Below are positions 1 through 12,010 of a stretch of DNA of 64,000 nucleotides, one piece after another. Below the pieces are notes generated by a model, which searched no databases, was not told the DNA's origin, and was given only the letters and a program-made list of their open reading frames with translations. The stretch spans positions 65,658,620-65,722,619 of the forward strand of contig CM043956.1 in NCBI GenBank assembly GCA_014529385.2. The letters are read 5' to 3'. The DNA comes from Adiantum capillus-veneris (taxonomy: Eukaryota; Streptophyta; Polypodiopsida; Polypodiales; Pteridaceae). A program made the position numbers and the translations under genes. The first letter of the stretch is position 1. The number at the start of each line of letters is the position of its first letter.

Positions 1-27
1 ATTGGTGGTCTTTGTGTCGGGGCCATA

Positions 28-1152
28 TTAGGCTGACATCTGTACATGGATTGTCCTTGTGGTCTCATAGGCACATATTGAACATTTCCATCGTACTTTG
101 GTCGGTAATAGCTTGGTCTCATGGTTTGTCCATTTATCCTCAATAGCACACCATTTTTGTGGCCTAATTGGTTGTCCCTGTTGAGGTATCCCTTGCTTAG
201 GTCCTCTCGTAAGAGCTTTCTGCATATTATTTATCATTTTGTTCATCCTTTTGAGCATGTCTTCTATGGCTGTAAGTGGTGCTGCAACAACTGTTCCCAT
301 TTGTGTTGGTTTTGTAGATGTTGTTTTCTCACTTTGATTATCCTTAGAGACGTCTCCTTCATTGAAAATATCACAATTGTCTCCCAAGTCAATAGCATCT
401 GATACACACTTTTCTAGGGTCATATGTTTCTTGCTATACGCTATAGCATGAAGTTCTTTGTTGAGCAATCCTTCCAGAAACAATGACACTAATCTTTCTT
501 CTGTTGATATTTCTAATTATGGGCATCTTGCAATGTATTGCTTCATCCTAGTTGCACAATCCCTAACAGGCTCACCTTGTTTTTGTTTGAAGCTATAGAT
601 TTGAGCTACCTTATTATGTTTGATCCCAGTATTGTAACATGTAGCTACAAATCCCTGAGCTAATGTATTTAAATCCATGATTGTCCTTGGTGGAATGCTT
701 TGGAACCATGTCAAAACTTTTCCTTCTAAAGTCATTCCAAATCCCTCAAATTGAGTGTGGAAATCAAATATGCGTTTTGCTCTTAGCACTTGCTTGAAGC
801 TAGCTAAGTGGTCATATGGATCCCCGTATCCATTGTATTTTTTGACCCATTTTTGAAAATTAGCTGGTTTGACACGTCCGTTTGGCTCAGCCCCAACCGT
901 TTTGGCAGTTGGTCCTGTCTCGAGTCCTTCAAACCAATCTGTTGGAAATAGTGACTTATGTAGCCTTGCACTTGGTCTAATGTTACTCGTTTTTCGTTGT
1001 GATGAGGTAGGTTTGGGTTTTTTAATATTGCTCCCAAAATATCTCTCACGGAGTTCCTCTCTTGGAATAGAATCAAGTCCTTGCCCCAACATCCAATCTC
1101 TTATAGAGTACCCTTGATATCTAGTCTGTTCTACCTCCTCAGGACTCATCAT
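28..1152 (-). pseudogene. gypsy gag, capsid region
   Basis: Two neighbouring minus-strand open segments (517-1152 and 28-489) carry a retrotransposon Gag capsid domain. Diagnostic stretches are YGDPYDHLASFKQVLRAKRI, GMTLEGKVLTWFQSIPP and the following F-KQKQGEPVRDCATRMKQY, the usual order in the plant Gag family. The downstream segment continues with the helical tail (FLEGLLNKELHAIAYS) and a polar linker. Gag packages element RNA into particles in the cytoplasm. The gene is broken. A nucleocapsid knuckle, if present, would lie left of the window. Confidence 0.85.
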
Positions 1153-1254
1153 AACAAAGTTATTGTTATAACAATCCCTAAATAGGTAAGATGGTAGATC
1201 TGTTGAACCCTTGTCCTTGATTTTGAAGATATAGATGATCTTTATGGGTGTTAA

Positions 1255-1855
1255 CTACCGTGGTTTGGCATGAGAGGTCCATAAAAGATCCTTCACGTTC
1301 CTATCCTCCCAACAATAGACTCCAATCCTAGGATTATCAGTGCTAAGCCATTTCAAAGGTTTCAGATCACTTGATCGTATCCCTCGAATTCTAAATGGTG
1401 GATCTTCTTTTGCTGCCACATCCAAAATTATCGTATTCAGTTCTAACTTCCATTTGTCTATCACATCCAGATTTTCAACTTTTACATACTAGAGTCCCGT
1501 TTTTATCCATATACATTTTTTCTTGTTTGTTTGCCCTTGTTTCCTCTTCAAACTCTATGTCATGGTCATCAATGCGAATGGCATACTCCTCATTAGGATC
1601 TAGGTAAACCTGAGCTCCATGGACATTAGTCTCATAAAAGGTGAGTATATGCTTATATCGCACTATTATTCGAGTTCTTGACGGAGTTGAATAGGAAGAC
1701 ATTTCAGATGTTGAGTCGGAATCAGTGTCTGGGACTTCTTCAAAGGTAGTGCCTAATTGATCTCCTTGATTCACAATCTCTTCGGTGGATACCCTACTAG
1801 CGGTCTCTCCAAGTATGCCTTCATTTGCTAGTATACAACCAGATCTAAGGTTCAT
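1255..1855 (-). pseudogene. N-terminal region ahead of gypsy gag
   Basis: Two minus-strand open segments precede gag. The first starts MNLRSG, a start often seen for gag polyproteins of plant gypsy elements, then runs through an acidic, serine-rich stretch (DTDSDSTSEMSSYS) and an acidic block around YLDPNEEYAIRIDDHDIEFE. The second (1255-1464) is a basic/mixed segment with no domain I recognise. Position and strand fit the N-terminal part of the same gag open reading frame, now broken. A separate accessory protein is possible but unsupported. Confidence 0.5.
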
Positions 1856-3771
1856 ATAGACTTGCTAAGCCCTGGATAGAGTACTTACCAACGGATTGAA
1901 TCCGTTTTTCCACTTGACTTGAATTCAACTTCTATCAGGCTCTCAATTCTTTGCCTGCAACGTGGTTCTTGTGTCAGTTTTAACCAAGTTAGCTGTTTTC
2001 TCTCAAACACTATACAATTTTTGCTAACTATCATGATTGGTTTGTGTATATCACTTCAACTTGAGCTAAGTGAGTCAACAATGAAACTTTCAGATTCTAC
2101 CCATGCAAAGAGCTAATGGACTAATCTGCAACCTAGAAACTAAGTTAACATGTACTAATGTGGATCTGATGGAGCCCAAACTTGACCAGTAGCCTTGTAT
2201 TATGTTTTTCTAACACTGTACAAGCTCAAAAGTCCAAAATCTTGTCTCTGGGCTCAGTAGTAAATAATCGCAATTATTAACTTTTCTTAGTTTTTACACT
2301 TTTTAGGCTTGTTTTACCATATAGACACCTTGTTGTAGTCTCTGGACAAGTTTCACTGAATTCGAACAAGATTTGTCCAACTTATCACCTGTTTAGTGTT
2401 CACACACTCAGTTTTCAAGAATCCGGCTTAAGTCTCACTTTTGTGATCCAAATTTCACCAAATTTGATATGAGTAGTCTACTTCATATGCTTGACCTTGT
2501 GGTATACTCAGTTATGCAAAAAATTTCAAATCTGGGGTAGATGTAAATAATCGCGATTATTTACTTTTGGGGTTTTTTAGCATTTTTTTTGCCAAGATAA
2601 TGATACAAACGGGTAAAGCAACTCAACTTAAGCTCCCTAGCAAAGTTTCACCAAGTTTAGATAAACCCTACTCGAGTTGTCAATAGTTTTGTGTGTGAAG
2701 ACTGTCTTTACAAAATTGGCCACAATTTTCACTTTAAAGATCAAACTTCACCAAATTTGATGTGAGTATTCAATACAACATGATGGAACTTGTGGTATAA
2801 TTGGTTGGCCAAAAATGTTTGAAAATTGGACAAAAGTAAATAATCACGATTATTTGCATCTGTCAAATTTTAGCATATTTTTTGTCACTTGAGTATACAC
2901 ACATGTTAAACACTTTAATCTAAGCCTCTGAGTCAAGTTTCACACAATTTGAACAAGATTTATCAAGTCAGACTCAATTTCTTAACAATCAGTATTGATT
3001 TCAGCTTTTATCAAGTTTTTGGTTTGTTTTGTGATCCAAACTCTCTGAGCCTTCACAAAAGAGTCTCTGGTATCAACCTTGATAAACTTTGAGCCAAATG
3101 TAAATAATCGCAATTATTTACTTTTGACCTAAATGAATAATTTTTGCACTTTTTTCAATGCTCAGTCTTTTTGTGACATATTTTAAGCCTTTGAGTCAAG
3201 TCAAAACTTAATTTGTTCTAAATTTTCAAGAAAATGTAAATAATCTGAGTTTTTGCAAACTCTTGAAAATTTACCTCAAATGCATCCCTATGCTTACCTA
3301 CTGGCTCATACAACTTTTATGAGCATAATCTCCAGCCGGTTTCAGTGGTTGATAGTCTTTTGGTGCTGTTTTAAGCCATAGACTTGAAATTTTGTAGCTT
3401 CACATAAATAACTCACAGATGATTCTTTCGGAGTGAGCAACGATTTGAGATCCACCTTGGATTCTACTTACTCTACTCCTAGGTTCTGCTGTAATTGGGT
3501 TGTGGAAGGTGTCCACAACACTTGTTTGCTTGTTGTTTATGGTTTCCTGAGCATTGATCTTAAGACTTGTCTTGTCCATCAATCATTCTCAAAATCCCAA
3601 CCTAATCCTACAAGGTACTTAGCAAGTAGAATCTACTCCCAAGCTACCTCTACACAGCAAAAGACGACACTCTTAAGCTATGCAATTTTAAAGAGAAATT
3701 TTTGATCCTAGAGGAAGTTAAAGGACAACTACACAAGACGCTCTTGTTTTCCCTAGTTTAGGTCTATTTGT
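1856..3771 (-). other. Untranslated leader of the left gypsy element
   Basis: This 1.9-kb stretch between the primer-binding site and gag has no convincing coding capacity. It is AT-rich and built largely of diverged tandem units of roughly 265-290 bp, each with a palindromic core (listed separately). Long repetitive leaders are known in Athila and Ogre/Tat-like plant elements. Confidence 0.65.
2200..3260. repeat. Diverged tandem repeat with 22-bp palindromic core
   Basis: The core TAAATAATCGCGATTATTTA, extended by one matching base on each side to a perfect 22-bp palindrome, sits at 2543-2564. Close variants lie at 2260-2281, 2836-2857 and 3100-3121, and a half-site starts at 3236. Spacings are 283, 293, 264 and 136 bp. 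Flanking sequence between cores also repeats loosely, for example CACCAAATTTGATATGAGTA near 2457 and a similar run near 2751. Confidence 0.85.
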
Positions 3772-3788
3772 CCCCGACAACGGCGCCA
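3772..3788 (-). promoter_or_regulatory. Primer-binding site, tRNA-Asp type
   Basis: The plus strand reads CCCCGACAACGGCGCCA, one base different from the 3' end of plant tRNA-Asp(GTC) with its CCA tail. So the minus strand carries the complementary primer-binding site that starts minus-strand DNA synthesis. It lies two bases from the presumed LTR edge at 3791, which fixes the element's direction. Confidence 0.85.
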
Positions 3789-3790
3789 AA

Positions 3791-4145
3791 TGGGGATGGG
3801 TTTTTTGACCTCACTCTTATCTTATTGCAGACCTAGCGAGAATCACAAACATAATTGTCAATCCATGGGATGAAGGTGACTTGACTAGTGCATGGAGGCT
3901 ACAAGAGGGTGTCAATCTGTTGGAAAACAATAGACAACTCGCATCTAACACAAGCTACACTCAAATGACCTAAGTCATCAAAAGCTAGTCGCTAACTAAT
4001 CAGTAACCAAACCATGATCGTTACAGGATCAAACGACATTCGAATACTATGAAACTTCTAGGACAAGTAGATAAGACCTAAGCACACATGCTTATGGTCT
4101 CAAATCTCATTTTCGATGAAGTGCAAAAAATGCAATTATTAACAG
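3791..4145 (-). mobile_element. Partial 5' LTR of the left gypsy element
   Basis: The LTR edge is placed at TGGGGATGGG (3791), just outside the primer-binding site. About 350 bp follow with no coding capacity, and the unit then runs into a (TC)n/(AC)n tract. No second LTR is present in the window to confirm its length. Confidence 0.55.
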
Positions 4146-4258
4146 TATCTCTCTCTTTCCTACACACACATACACACCTCTCTCTCTCTTTCCTACACAC
4201 ACACACACCGCTCTCTATCTCTCTCTTTAATTTCCTACACGCACATACACTTCTCTCT

Positions 4259-4304
<46 letters not shown>

Positions 4305-4319
4305 TACACACACACACAC

Positions 4320-4384
<65 letters not shown>

Positions 4385-4388
4385 AAAC

Positions 4389-4426
<38 letters not shown>

Positions 4427-4445
4427 TGCACAAACACACACACAC

Positions 4446-4537
<92 letters not shown>

Positions 4538-4598
4538 TCGTGTGCTGTGGGGAGAGAGAGAGAGAGAGAGGGGGGGGGGGGGGGGTTAGGGGGGGGAA
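4145..4598. repeat. Compound (TC)n/(AC)n microsatellite with G run
   Basis: Long TC tracts alternate with short AC tracts, separated by the recurring spacer TTTCCTACACACACACACAC plus CGC. A version TTTAATTTCCTACACGCACA occurs near 4226. It ends in a GA tract and a long G run (4,553-4,598). The same TTTAATTTCCTACACGCACA spacer occurs at about 25,278, linking this tract with the one at the broken edge of the CACTA part near 25.3 kb. Confidence 0.95.
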
Positions 4599-4599
4599 G

Positions 4600-4888
4600 A
4601 GTGCCATAATACCTCGCAGCAGGTTTTGGCCAAGACATGAGAACGTGCGCGTTGAGGGCGAAAATGGCCCCTTCGCGCGGGTTCGGCTTTTTTTCCCCCA
4701 AATTCCTTTTGTCGATACCTGCGTCGATATATGCGTGGGAAAATTAGCCTTTTGACGCGTATATCCACTGGCATATCGACGCAGATATCGACGCGTATAT
4801 CGACGGACGGTAAGTACGTCGATATAAATGTGGAAAGGCACGGGCGTCGATATATAAAGAGTCAATAACTTTGGGTTATGTTGTAGTG
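4600..4888 (+). mobile_element. CACTA transposon, right terminal part
   Basis: The block ends in TTATGTTGTAGTG at 4888, the reverse complement of a CACTACAAC-type terminal inverted repeat, and is followed by TAA. The 150 bp inside the end are packed with subterminal motifs of the type GCGTATATCGACG, in both directions (around 4,710-4,860). Similar motifs lie just inside the left CACTA end at 19,382, which is preceded by TAA. CACTA elements make 3-bp target duplications, so the two ends look like one insertion now found in two places. No transposase is left in this part. Confidence 0.85.
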
Positions 4889-5572
4889 TAATTCACGCAG
4901 ATCCTACAAAGCCTTTCATCCTAGAAATAGACGCTTCAGATTTTGCCCTTGGCGCTATTCTATCCCAAGTAGGAGAGGATGGCCGAGTACATCCAGTGGC
5001 TTTTCATTCCCGCAAGTTCTCAGCTGCAGAAATCAATTATGAAATCCATGACAAAGAGCTCTTAGCAATCATCGACTCCTTCGACACTTGGCGTCACCTA
5101 CTTGAAGGAGCTCCTCATAAGATCACTGTCTATACAGATCACAAGAATTTGGAATACTTCATGACATCCCGCGTCTTGAATCGTCGCCAAGCCAGGTGGA
5201 GTGGTATCCTATCAAGGTTTGATTTTCTTATCTCTTATAGACCTGGCCGTCAACAAGCTAAGCCAGATGCCTTATCAAGAAGATCCTACCTTGTACCTAG
5301 AGAAGGCGACGCAGCATTTGATCAACAAGAGTCAGTGATTTTGAAACTTGAGCAGCTTAAGCTAAACGACACCATGAGCCAAGCTCCTGAAGATTCTACT
5401 TTTCTTCTAAGGTGAAGACGCAAATTGCCAAAGACCCACTTGCTCAGAATATTAGACAACAACTACAAGGACAAGAGGTTAATGAGGACTTTCAAGAAAT
5501 TGATGGACTAATTTACTATAAGGGTCTTCTCTATATTCCGCCAGGGGTCAAAAACTAATCATTAGGGAGCTC
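4889..5572 (+). pseudogene. Ty3/gypsy pol piece: RNase H and connection
   Basis: Plus-strand coding sequence with the gypsy RNase H signature: [64 protein letters not shown] and the end [15 protein letters not shown] with PDALSRR. It continues with the linker to the integrase (IDGLIYYKGLLYIPPG) and stops near 5,572. It starts directly at the CACTA right end. The matching chromovirus at 16.2-27.4 kb lacks exactly this region, between its reverse transcriptase and its integrase. RNase H removes the RNA strand during reverse transcription. It is a fragment. Confidence 0.9.
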
Positions 5573-6755
5573 TAACTAAGGATAAATTGATACAATCTGG
5601 AAGCTTATAACTCCGGCTCATAGATTACAATATCCACTCGTCAGATAGAGTTACAACATTCTCGATTTATCAAAAGAATAAGTGTTTTTACAATAAAGTT
5701 CCCGAAAAATGTTACTTGGGTTAGTTTGCTGCTAATAGTTCTTTTTTGAGGCCAGTGAACTGGGAAGACCAAGGGATTCTTGAGCCGAGTAGAGGCTATG
5801 GAGATGGTGCGAAGTCGGAGGGCTGCTAGCTTTTTTTGTTGAGCTTGCAGATGCTTGTGTCGGCTAGGAGATAGGGCTGTATATGGTCGGTTTGTTGAAA
5901 GGAAGCCATCGTTATTGTGCATCTTGTGTTGAGTTCCCCTACCCCTTCTTTTCTTTGTTGTGTGCGTGTGTTTTTGGGTGTGTGTAGGCAGTTGTGCCCC
6001 CCCCCCCCCCCCCGATCTGAAGTGCAGAGGGGATTGTGTGAGGTTGTATGCGCGGTGAAGGGCTTGAATTGAATTGTATAGTTGGGCTTTGTTGGTGGTG
6101 TCATATCAAGTGTGTGTGTGTGTATGGTGGTGTGCAAACGGTGGTTTGTCGGTGAGTCGTGTGACTTTTGAAGGTGAACTCTAGTGGTTAGGGCTGATAT
6201 GATTATCCTGGGCTATAGAGAGACATGTTGCGTATGTTCCGGGTGTGTACCCCATTCCCCCTTCCCAACGACTCAAACAAAGCTATAACAAACAAATGAG
6301 GTGGAAATATATGGCACCAGAGATGCAGAACTGTGAGACTATCTTTGTCAATGCATAAACTACATCAAACACAAACTTTCTCTGCCCAAACACAGTGCCA
6401 CCAATGCATAATTTTGACAACTTTAATGACAGTAAAAAAAAGACCATCTGTAACGTGAGCAAAAAACAAGCTCAAGTACCTCTTTAGACCTTGTCATAAA
6501 AGCTGGCAACAAATCCGACAAACCCTACAATGAGCTAATAGCCAAGCTCACACCATGTGGTATCAATGCACATACACTACCTTCCACTTATAGAGAACAC
6601 CATAGTTTAAACCCTAAGTGTCTTTCACTTTCATTTTAATATTGCTCACATTCTTGGCAATCACAATCGAGTAGCATATGCATTTTCTTATAGACCTAAG
6701 GTTAATATTGTATCAATAGCATATAGCAATGTTTTTTTAAACTATGCAAGATCAA
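5573..6755. other. Non-coding stretch, no recognised feature
   Basis: No convincing gene or element. It holds a C homopolymer (about 5,997-6,014), short GT-rich tracts (5,950-6,130) and AT-rich sequence. The open frames here are low-complexity or without recognisable motif. Confidence 0.6.
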
Positions 6756-7650
6756 TATTCTAAATATCCAAATTATATTGATACTGTGTCGTCATTGACC
6801 CATGGGAAGATGCAAGATCCATTTACAATAAAAGGTGGATTTCTTCTCTATGGCAATAGACTATGTATAGCACAAGCTCTATAGAAAAAAGTAATGTAAG
6901 AGTCATATGCTCCTCCTTATGCAAGGCATTGTGGAATTACAACCACGTGTATTTTTATCACTACCAATCCTTGCGGCCCCATAGGAAAGTATAGCCATAG
7001 ATTTTATCTTTGGTCTACCCAAGTCTCTTAATGGAAACCATGGTATTATAGATAGGTTTAATAAACAAGCACATTTTGTAACTGTCAAGAAGAATCTCAA
7101 ATATAACCATATGGCTAATCTTTTTACCTCTAAGATTTTGAAGTATCATGGCTTGCCAAGTCAATTGTCTCTCATAGAGGTTCATGCATATTTAAAAATT
7201 TAGGCACAAAGCTAAAAAAATTCTTTGCTTACCGCAAATAAATGGACGTGTAGAGTGAATTTTTTAATTTTGATCTTTTTGATCTACTTAAGAATCATGT
7301 AAATGAAGTAGACCAAAGAAATCAATGGGAGTAGTCCCTAGAACTTGTCAGATATGCATATAGTAAAACAATGCATACTTCTAGTGGGATGTTGAAGGAA
7401 GATCTAAGGTTCCTTCTATCCTGAGAACACATAACAAGATCTTTGTGGATCATGAGTATGTGCAGGATTTGTAGAGTGCATTTTAAAAAGTTAAAGATAC
7501 CATAAGTTACTCTCACCATAAATAGATGCTAGTTGTAGAAAAGCAATGTTGTATTTCTCATTTGACGATGAGGATTGGATATGGTTAAGTTTCCAAAGAG
7601 TCAATTGCAACACACAACATGTAAGAATTGGCAAGGTGAGAAAACCAAAC
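6756..7650 (+). pseudogene. Decayed Ty3/gypsy integrase region
   Basis: In plus-strand frames one can follow a gypsy pol from the linker before the integrase (GGFLLYGNRLCIAQAL; SYAPPYAG) into the integrase core (FGLPKSLNGN, DRFNKQAHFVTVKK, KILKYHGLPSQLS) and on to its C-terminal part (LELVRYAYSKTMHTS). The order is that of plant Ty3/gypsy elements. It is heavily decayed and has no LTRs nearby, so it is an old relic, unrelated in layout to the RNase H piece upstream. Confidence 0.75.
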
Positions 7651-8250
7651 ATAAAGGATACTTTGTGTTCAGATTGTCACACAGAGGGCCAAATGAGGTA
7701 GAGTGCCTAGAAAGATATCTTCGGTGTGGAAATTCAAAACCAACACTGACAAGACTATAATTATGTTTACAATGGCTTAGCATGATAGCAAATTCCATTG
7801 ACCTCAACAATCATCCTTGATCTTGTAGATGAGCCAATTCAACATTGTGTATCGATATAAAAACAAATGCACCAATATGTTCCCACACCACAATCACCTC
7901 AACCATATGTGCCCTCCCTCCACATCCAACCATATTTGCCAATTTAGAATTGGAATTGTGGTCCACAATGTGCACATCATCATCATGTGGAGCCAATTTT
8001 CACAAATACCAACATGACCAAGCCAATTAGTAGAGTGGAAAGTTTGTAACTACTAAGGCAGTGTCCAAGGCAAAAAATTATTTAGAGAACCAAAATGGTG
8101 AGTGTAGAAAGGGGAAACAAGGAGCATACAGCAAAGGATGATTTCATTGCAATGATATAAATCATCAAACAAATGAGTGTTGAAATTAGGGTTGCAAACA
8201 CAACTTGGAGAAGAGGAAAGAAGCTCAAGGTACACAATAGAGAGTGTATC
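7651..8250. other. Non-coding stretch between gypsy relic and Copia
   Basis: AT-rich sequence with no supported gene. Small open frames on both strands show no family resemblance. It separates the decayed gypsy integrase from the truncated Copia reverse transcriptase. Confidence 0.55.
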
Positions 8251-8253
8251 ACT

Positions 8254-8560
8254 TAGTGTGCAATGGAAAGACAGATAGCCCTAGAGTCAGAGTAGTCATC
8301 TTGACAACCGGAGAAAAGATCTCATCAAAGTCAATACCCTGCTGCTACTTAAATCCTTTAGCAACAAGCCATGCCTTGTACTTGAATTTATTATCATGAG
8401 GTGTAATTTTTTGCTTATACACCCATTTGCATGGTAATACCTTTTTACCTTTAGGCAATCGAACCAACTTCCAAGTTTGATTCTTATGCAACGAGTCCAT
8501 TTTTGATTGCATAGCTTTCTCCGACTTTGTCTTGTAATCCATTGACATGGCTTCCTTATA
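8254..8560 (-). pseudogene. Copia reverse transcriptase, N-terminal part
   Basis: Minus-strand sequence carries the start of the Copia-type RT domain: SLHKNQTWKLVRLPKGKKVL, CKWVYKQK, FKYKAWLVAKGF, then QGIDFDEIFSPVVKMTTL. These are the conserved opening blocks of the family. The catalytic YVDD region is absent because the element ends near 8,250. Confidence 0.9.
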
Positions 8561-8703
8561 TAGCAGGAAGGCTTTTCACTTTGTCAACATAATGTAGTCC
8601 ACTGAGGGAGTAAACTTATCAGGAGATTTTGAAACTCTTGTAGACCTTCTAATAACTGCTTGAGCCAGTTGTCCTCAACAACATCTTGTACTACATGAGG
8701 ATT

Positions 8704-9892
8704 CTATCCTTGTTGTCTAACATTAGGCACTTCAGCCCTATTGTGGACAACTCCATCTTCTTGGAAGATAACTCTTCTGACTTCCGCTGTATGCACATGC
8801 TTCTTATGCATCTTTTCTTCATTGAAGTATACGTTATTGCTGCGAACTATCTTTTTAGCTTCAGGATCCCATAGCCAAAATCCCATCTCGCCAGGATTGC
8901 CATAGCCAAGAATATGCATTTCTTTAACTTAGGAGCCAACTTGCTTCGAAACTCCTTTGGAACATGGCAATACGCTTGACAGCCAAAGACTCTAAGATGC
9001 TTGTAAGAAGATGGCTTCCCAAACCAAAGCTCTTCAGGTGCCTTCTCATCTAAAGATTTGTTAGGAGATCTGTTATTAAGATGGATAGCAGTTGCTAAGG
9101 CTTCTACACAAAATTTCATTAGGCAACTCTGCATTAGACAACATGCTACGTAACTTCTCTTGTATGGTACGGTTCATCCTCTCAAAAACACATTTTGTGG
9201 AGGGTTATATGGAGCACTCAACTCTCTTTTGATGCCTTTGGAATCACAAATTTTTTGAAAGGCTTTAGTGACATACTCACCACCATTGTTTGACCTTAAA
9301 CACTTGACTTTCTTGCTAGACTGATTCTCCACTAATGCCACAAATTCTAAAATTTTGAAAGAACTTCATCCTTCTTCCTGAGAGGATATACCCACACTTT
9401 CCATGAGAAGTCATCTATGAATGTAACAAAGTATAATGAACCTCCCATGGATATGTTAGGCATAGGTCCGCACACATCACTATGCACTAACTCCAATGGC
9501 TCACTTTTTTGAGTGCTTCCCCTTTTGTGTGGTGTGTGTGTTTGTTTACCATCAAGAGAATGCCGACAAACTGAAAAGTATGAGAAATTAAAACCAGGAA
9601 CATAACCAAAATGAGACAATATTTTTATTCCCTTTTGAAACATATGTCCCAAACGGCGATGCCACAAAGAAACACTTGGCTGCTCGGTTACACAAATTAC
9701 ATGGTTTTTAACATTGGATACATGTAGCATGTACAAAGTCCCAGACTTTGAACCATGTGCTACCACTAAAGAACCTTTGGTGATCTTCCATGAACTATCA
9801 CCAAATGTGCAATAATATCCTGCGTCATCCAACTGTCGTGTATTAATCAAACTTTTGGTAAGCTTTGGCACATGTCTCACATTCTTGAGCAT
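8704..9892 (-). pseudogene. Copia GAG-pre-integrase and integrase
   Basis: From 9,892 downwards: end of the protease/pre-integrase region (RHVPKLTKSLINTRQLDDAG), the GAG-pre-integrase block with SLWHRRLGHM, the integrase core start LELVHSDVCGPMP with YFVTFIDDFSWKVWVYPL, then after a gap EALATAIHLNNRSPNKSLDE, FGCQAYCHVPKEFRSKLAPK and the C-terminal GYGNPGEMGFWLWDPEAKKI. Integrase inserts the element cDNA into the genome. The order and motifs are diagnostic of Copia; the gene is broken. Confidence 0.9.
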
Positions 9893-10237
9893 GAATGAAG
9901 AACCATTCTAAGATTTCAGCTGCACATCGTCGACACCAACTATGTCGCAAGCAAAATCATTGCCAAGACGAACACAAACTTTTACGGGTTGCATCATATG
10001 TACTAAACCACTCCCTGTGAAGAGTCACATGAAATGATGCACCTAAGTCAAGAACCCAATCTTGTAAAGCATAGTCATCAATGGCAACCGAAAATCCTGA
10101 ATCCATGGTAGATGTGAGATAAATGTCTCCATTAGAATATTCAACAAAAACATTGTTGATCTCTTCAATTTTTACATTGCTTTCTTCCTGCTTCTTGTCT
10201 TTGCCTTTCTCTTGTTTCCACTTTTAACAGTCTTTCT

Positions 10238-10967
10238 TCATATGACCCTTTTTGTGACAATGGTAGCAACCAATGTCTTTTTGGCCACGAGATTTGCTAC
10301 AGTATTTTTGTCTCTAATTCTGCTTGCCCTTTTCCTTTGATCGACCACGAACAATGAGAGAATTGCTAGTACCACGAGAAGCATCAAGATTCTTCCTGCT
10401 AACCTCTTCGGTAAGCGAGCTGCCCTCAACACCAACACATGTTAAACCATCAGGAGGTGCTGAGTTACTATGGCTATGCAAAAAGCATCCCAACTTTCTG
10501 GCAACGTAACTAGCAAGAACATTGCTTTAACCGAATTGTCAAAATTGACTTCCTGTGCAGAAAGCTGACTAAAAATGGTGTTGAACTCATTGAGATCGTT
10601 GCACATGGGTGTGCCCTCATCCATCTTCAAATCAACTAACTTTTTCGGCCAATAAACTTGTGATGTTGCAGTTTGCTTCTCATACATGTCACATAACTTC
10701 TTCCACAGCTCGTAGCTAGGCTTTTCCATGTTCACATTGAAATACACATTCTTTGACAAAGTCAGCATGATGGTGGACTTGGCAAGCTCATCCAACTCCT
10801 ACCAATCATACTCATCCATATCCTCAGGCTTTATTCCCTTCATCTTTATCGGCCGGATCTGCTTCTTCTATAAGAAGACATTGTAAATTTGTTCCTTCCA
10901 AAATGGAAAGTTAGTGCCATCTAACTTCTCAATGTTGAACAAAGAGTTCTCCAATGATGAAGCCATC
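10238..10967 (-). pseudogene. Copia gag (UBN2 type)
   Basis: The start is placed near 10,967, where minus-strand sequence reads MASSLENSLFN and KLDGTNFPFWKEQI. The middle (10,442-10,795) shows KPSYELWKKLCDMYEKQTAT, DLNEFNTIFSQL and ALLV-like LLVTLPESWD, typical of UBN2/gag-polypeptide domains of Copia. The C-terminal part (10,238-10,438) is basic and corresponds to the zinc-knuckle region. It is broken. Confidence 0.85.
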
Positions 10968-11649
10968 ACTCGACAAGGAACAAAAAAGTTGATAGATCCA
11001 TTGCACTAAAGAAGATGATAGAAAACTTGAAATTTTTTGGTAGAGTCTCCCCTACAAGCCTGAATTTTGAACCCAAAACAAATGTGCACAATGATTGAAA
11101 TGGTGATCAAAGTGGCTAAATTGGCAAGATAGAATCTCGAAGAACTATCACTGTCAGTGTCTCCAACTCTAGAAGAGTGTCTCTAACCAGCTAAACACTG
11201 TCAAACACATACGCATAAAGATGTCAGCAATGCCAACAATGGCTGGTCAACAGACGCACACCAATACTGCACTAACCGCATAAACATACATCCTATGTCA
11301 ATGCCAAAACTATGGGGATGTCGGGGGCTTGCTCCAAAACCTATATCATCCAAAGTATCTCCACATTTGAGAATCCCCCAGCTGAATAAAACCTTACCAC
11401 GACCCTGAACAATAGGCTTTGCATATTTCCATCACAATACATAAACCGCATAAGATCTTACATCAACCACAGAAACTCTTTTCTATAACCGCTACAACGG
11501 TTTGTCTGATTTAAGAGACCCTCAAGATCTTGCATCAAATATGCATGTGACAGAGATTGCACAAAGAACTGCAACGAACACCTGTACGAAGAAGAACCGA
11601 CTCGAAGGTAGACCACCCCGGTGTCTAAACTAAATATCTCTCAAACTGT

Positions 11650-11960
11650 AAAAATTTTGTAGAAACTCCCTTCTGCAAAGTTGTAGACCACACAAAAATG
11701 GTTGAATTGTGCGGGAATGGACATGAAATGAGCTGTTTTTACAGGCCAAAACAGATCTGTAAAAATCTGCAGCTTGTACTTTACGACCTGCACGAAGTCT
11801 GAGTGACGTACCTCAAAGTTGGTGAAGATTTTGAGAAAACTTTCTTCTGCAAAGTTGAAGAGGACAAAACACTGGTCAGAATTGTGGGAATTGGCTTTAA
11901 TGATGAAGATGTTTTGATAGGCCAAAATAGATTTGCAAAAACGTGTTGCAATTTTTGCTG
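11650..11960 (-). repeat. Two diverged repeats in the Copia leader
   Basis: Two copies of roughly 140 bp lie at about 11,650-11,775 and 11,815-11,955. Shared runs include CTTCTGCAAAGTTG and AGGCCAAAA-AGAT. They sit between primer site and gag and are the only structure I see in this leader. Confidence 0.55.
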
Positions 11961-12010
11961 CTTCTCCGCCTGCTTCCCCGCTGAGCTCCAATGGTGCTAC
12001 CAATCCGTGA

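Larger units (their letters stand above)
1..4145 (-). mobile_element. Ty3/gypsy LTR element, 5' portion, broken
   Basis: Reading on the minus strand from about 4,145 down to the left edge there is partial LTR, primer-binding site, a leader of about 1.9 kb, and gag. The pol part would lie beyond position 1. Gag has the plant retrotransposon Gag fold, and the primer site matches the 3' end of plant tRNA-Asp, which is known from Athila-type and some other plant gypsy lineages. The LTR side stops at a (TC)n/(AC)n tract near 4,145, so the far end of the LTR is lost or displaced. It is broken, with a few breaks in the coding part. The lineage cannot be settled without pol. Confidence 0.85.

Noticed and set aside
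2543-2564. Bacterial-type operator
   Set aside because: Context is the leader of a plant LTR element, and the palindrome recurs with the leader repeat.
3772-3788. tRNA-Asp gene
   Set aside because: Only the 3' acceptor part with an encoded CCA is present, beside an LTR edge. It is a primer-binding site.
4145-4600. Long frames of Ser-Leu, Thr-His or Arg-Glu repeats over TC/AC tracts
   Set aside because: They are translations of microsatellites, open on both strands, with no domain.
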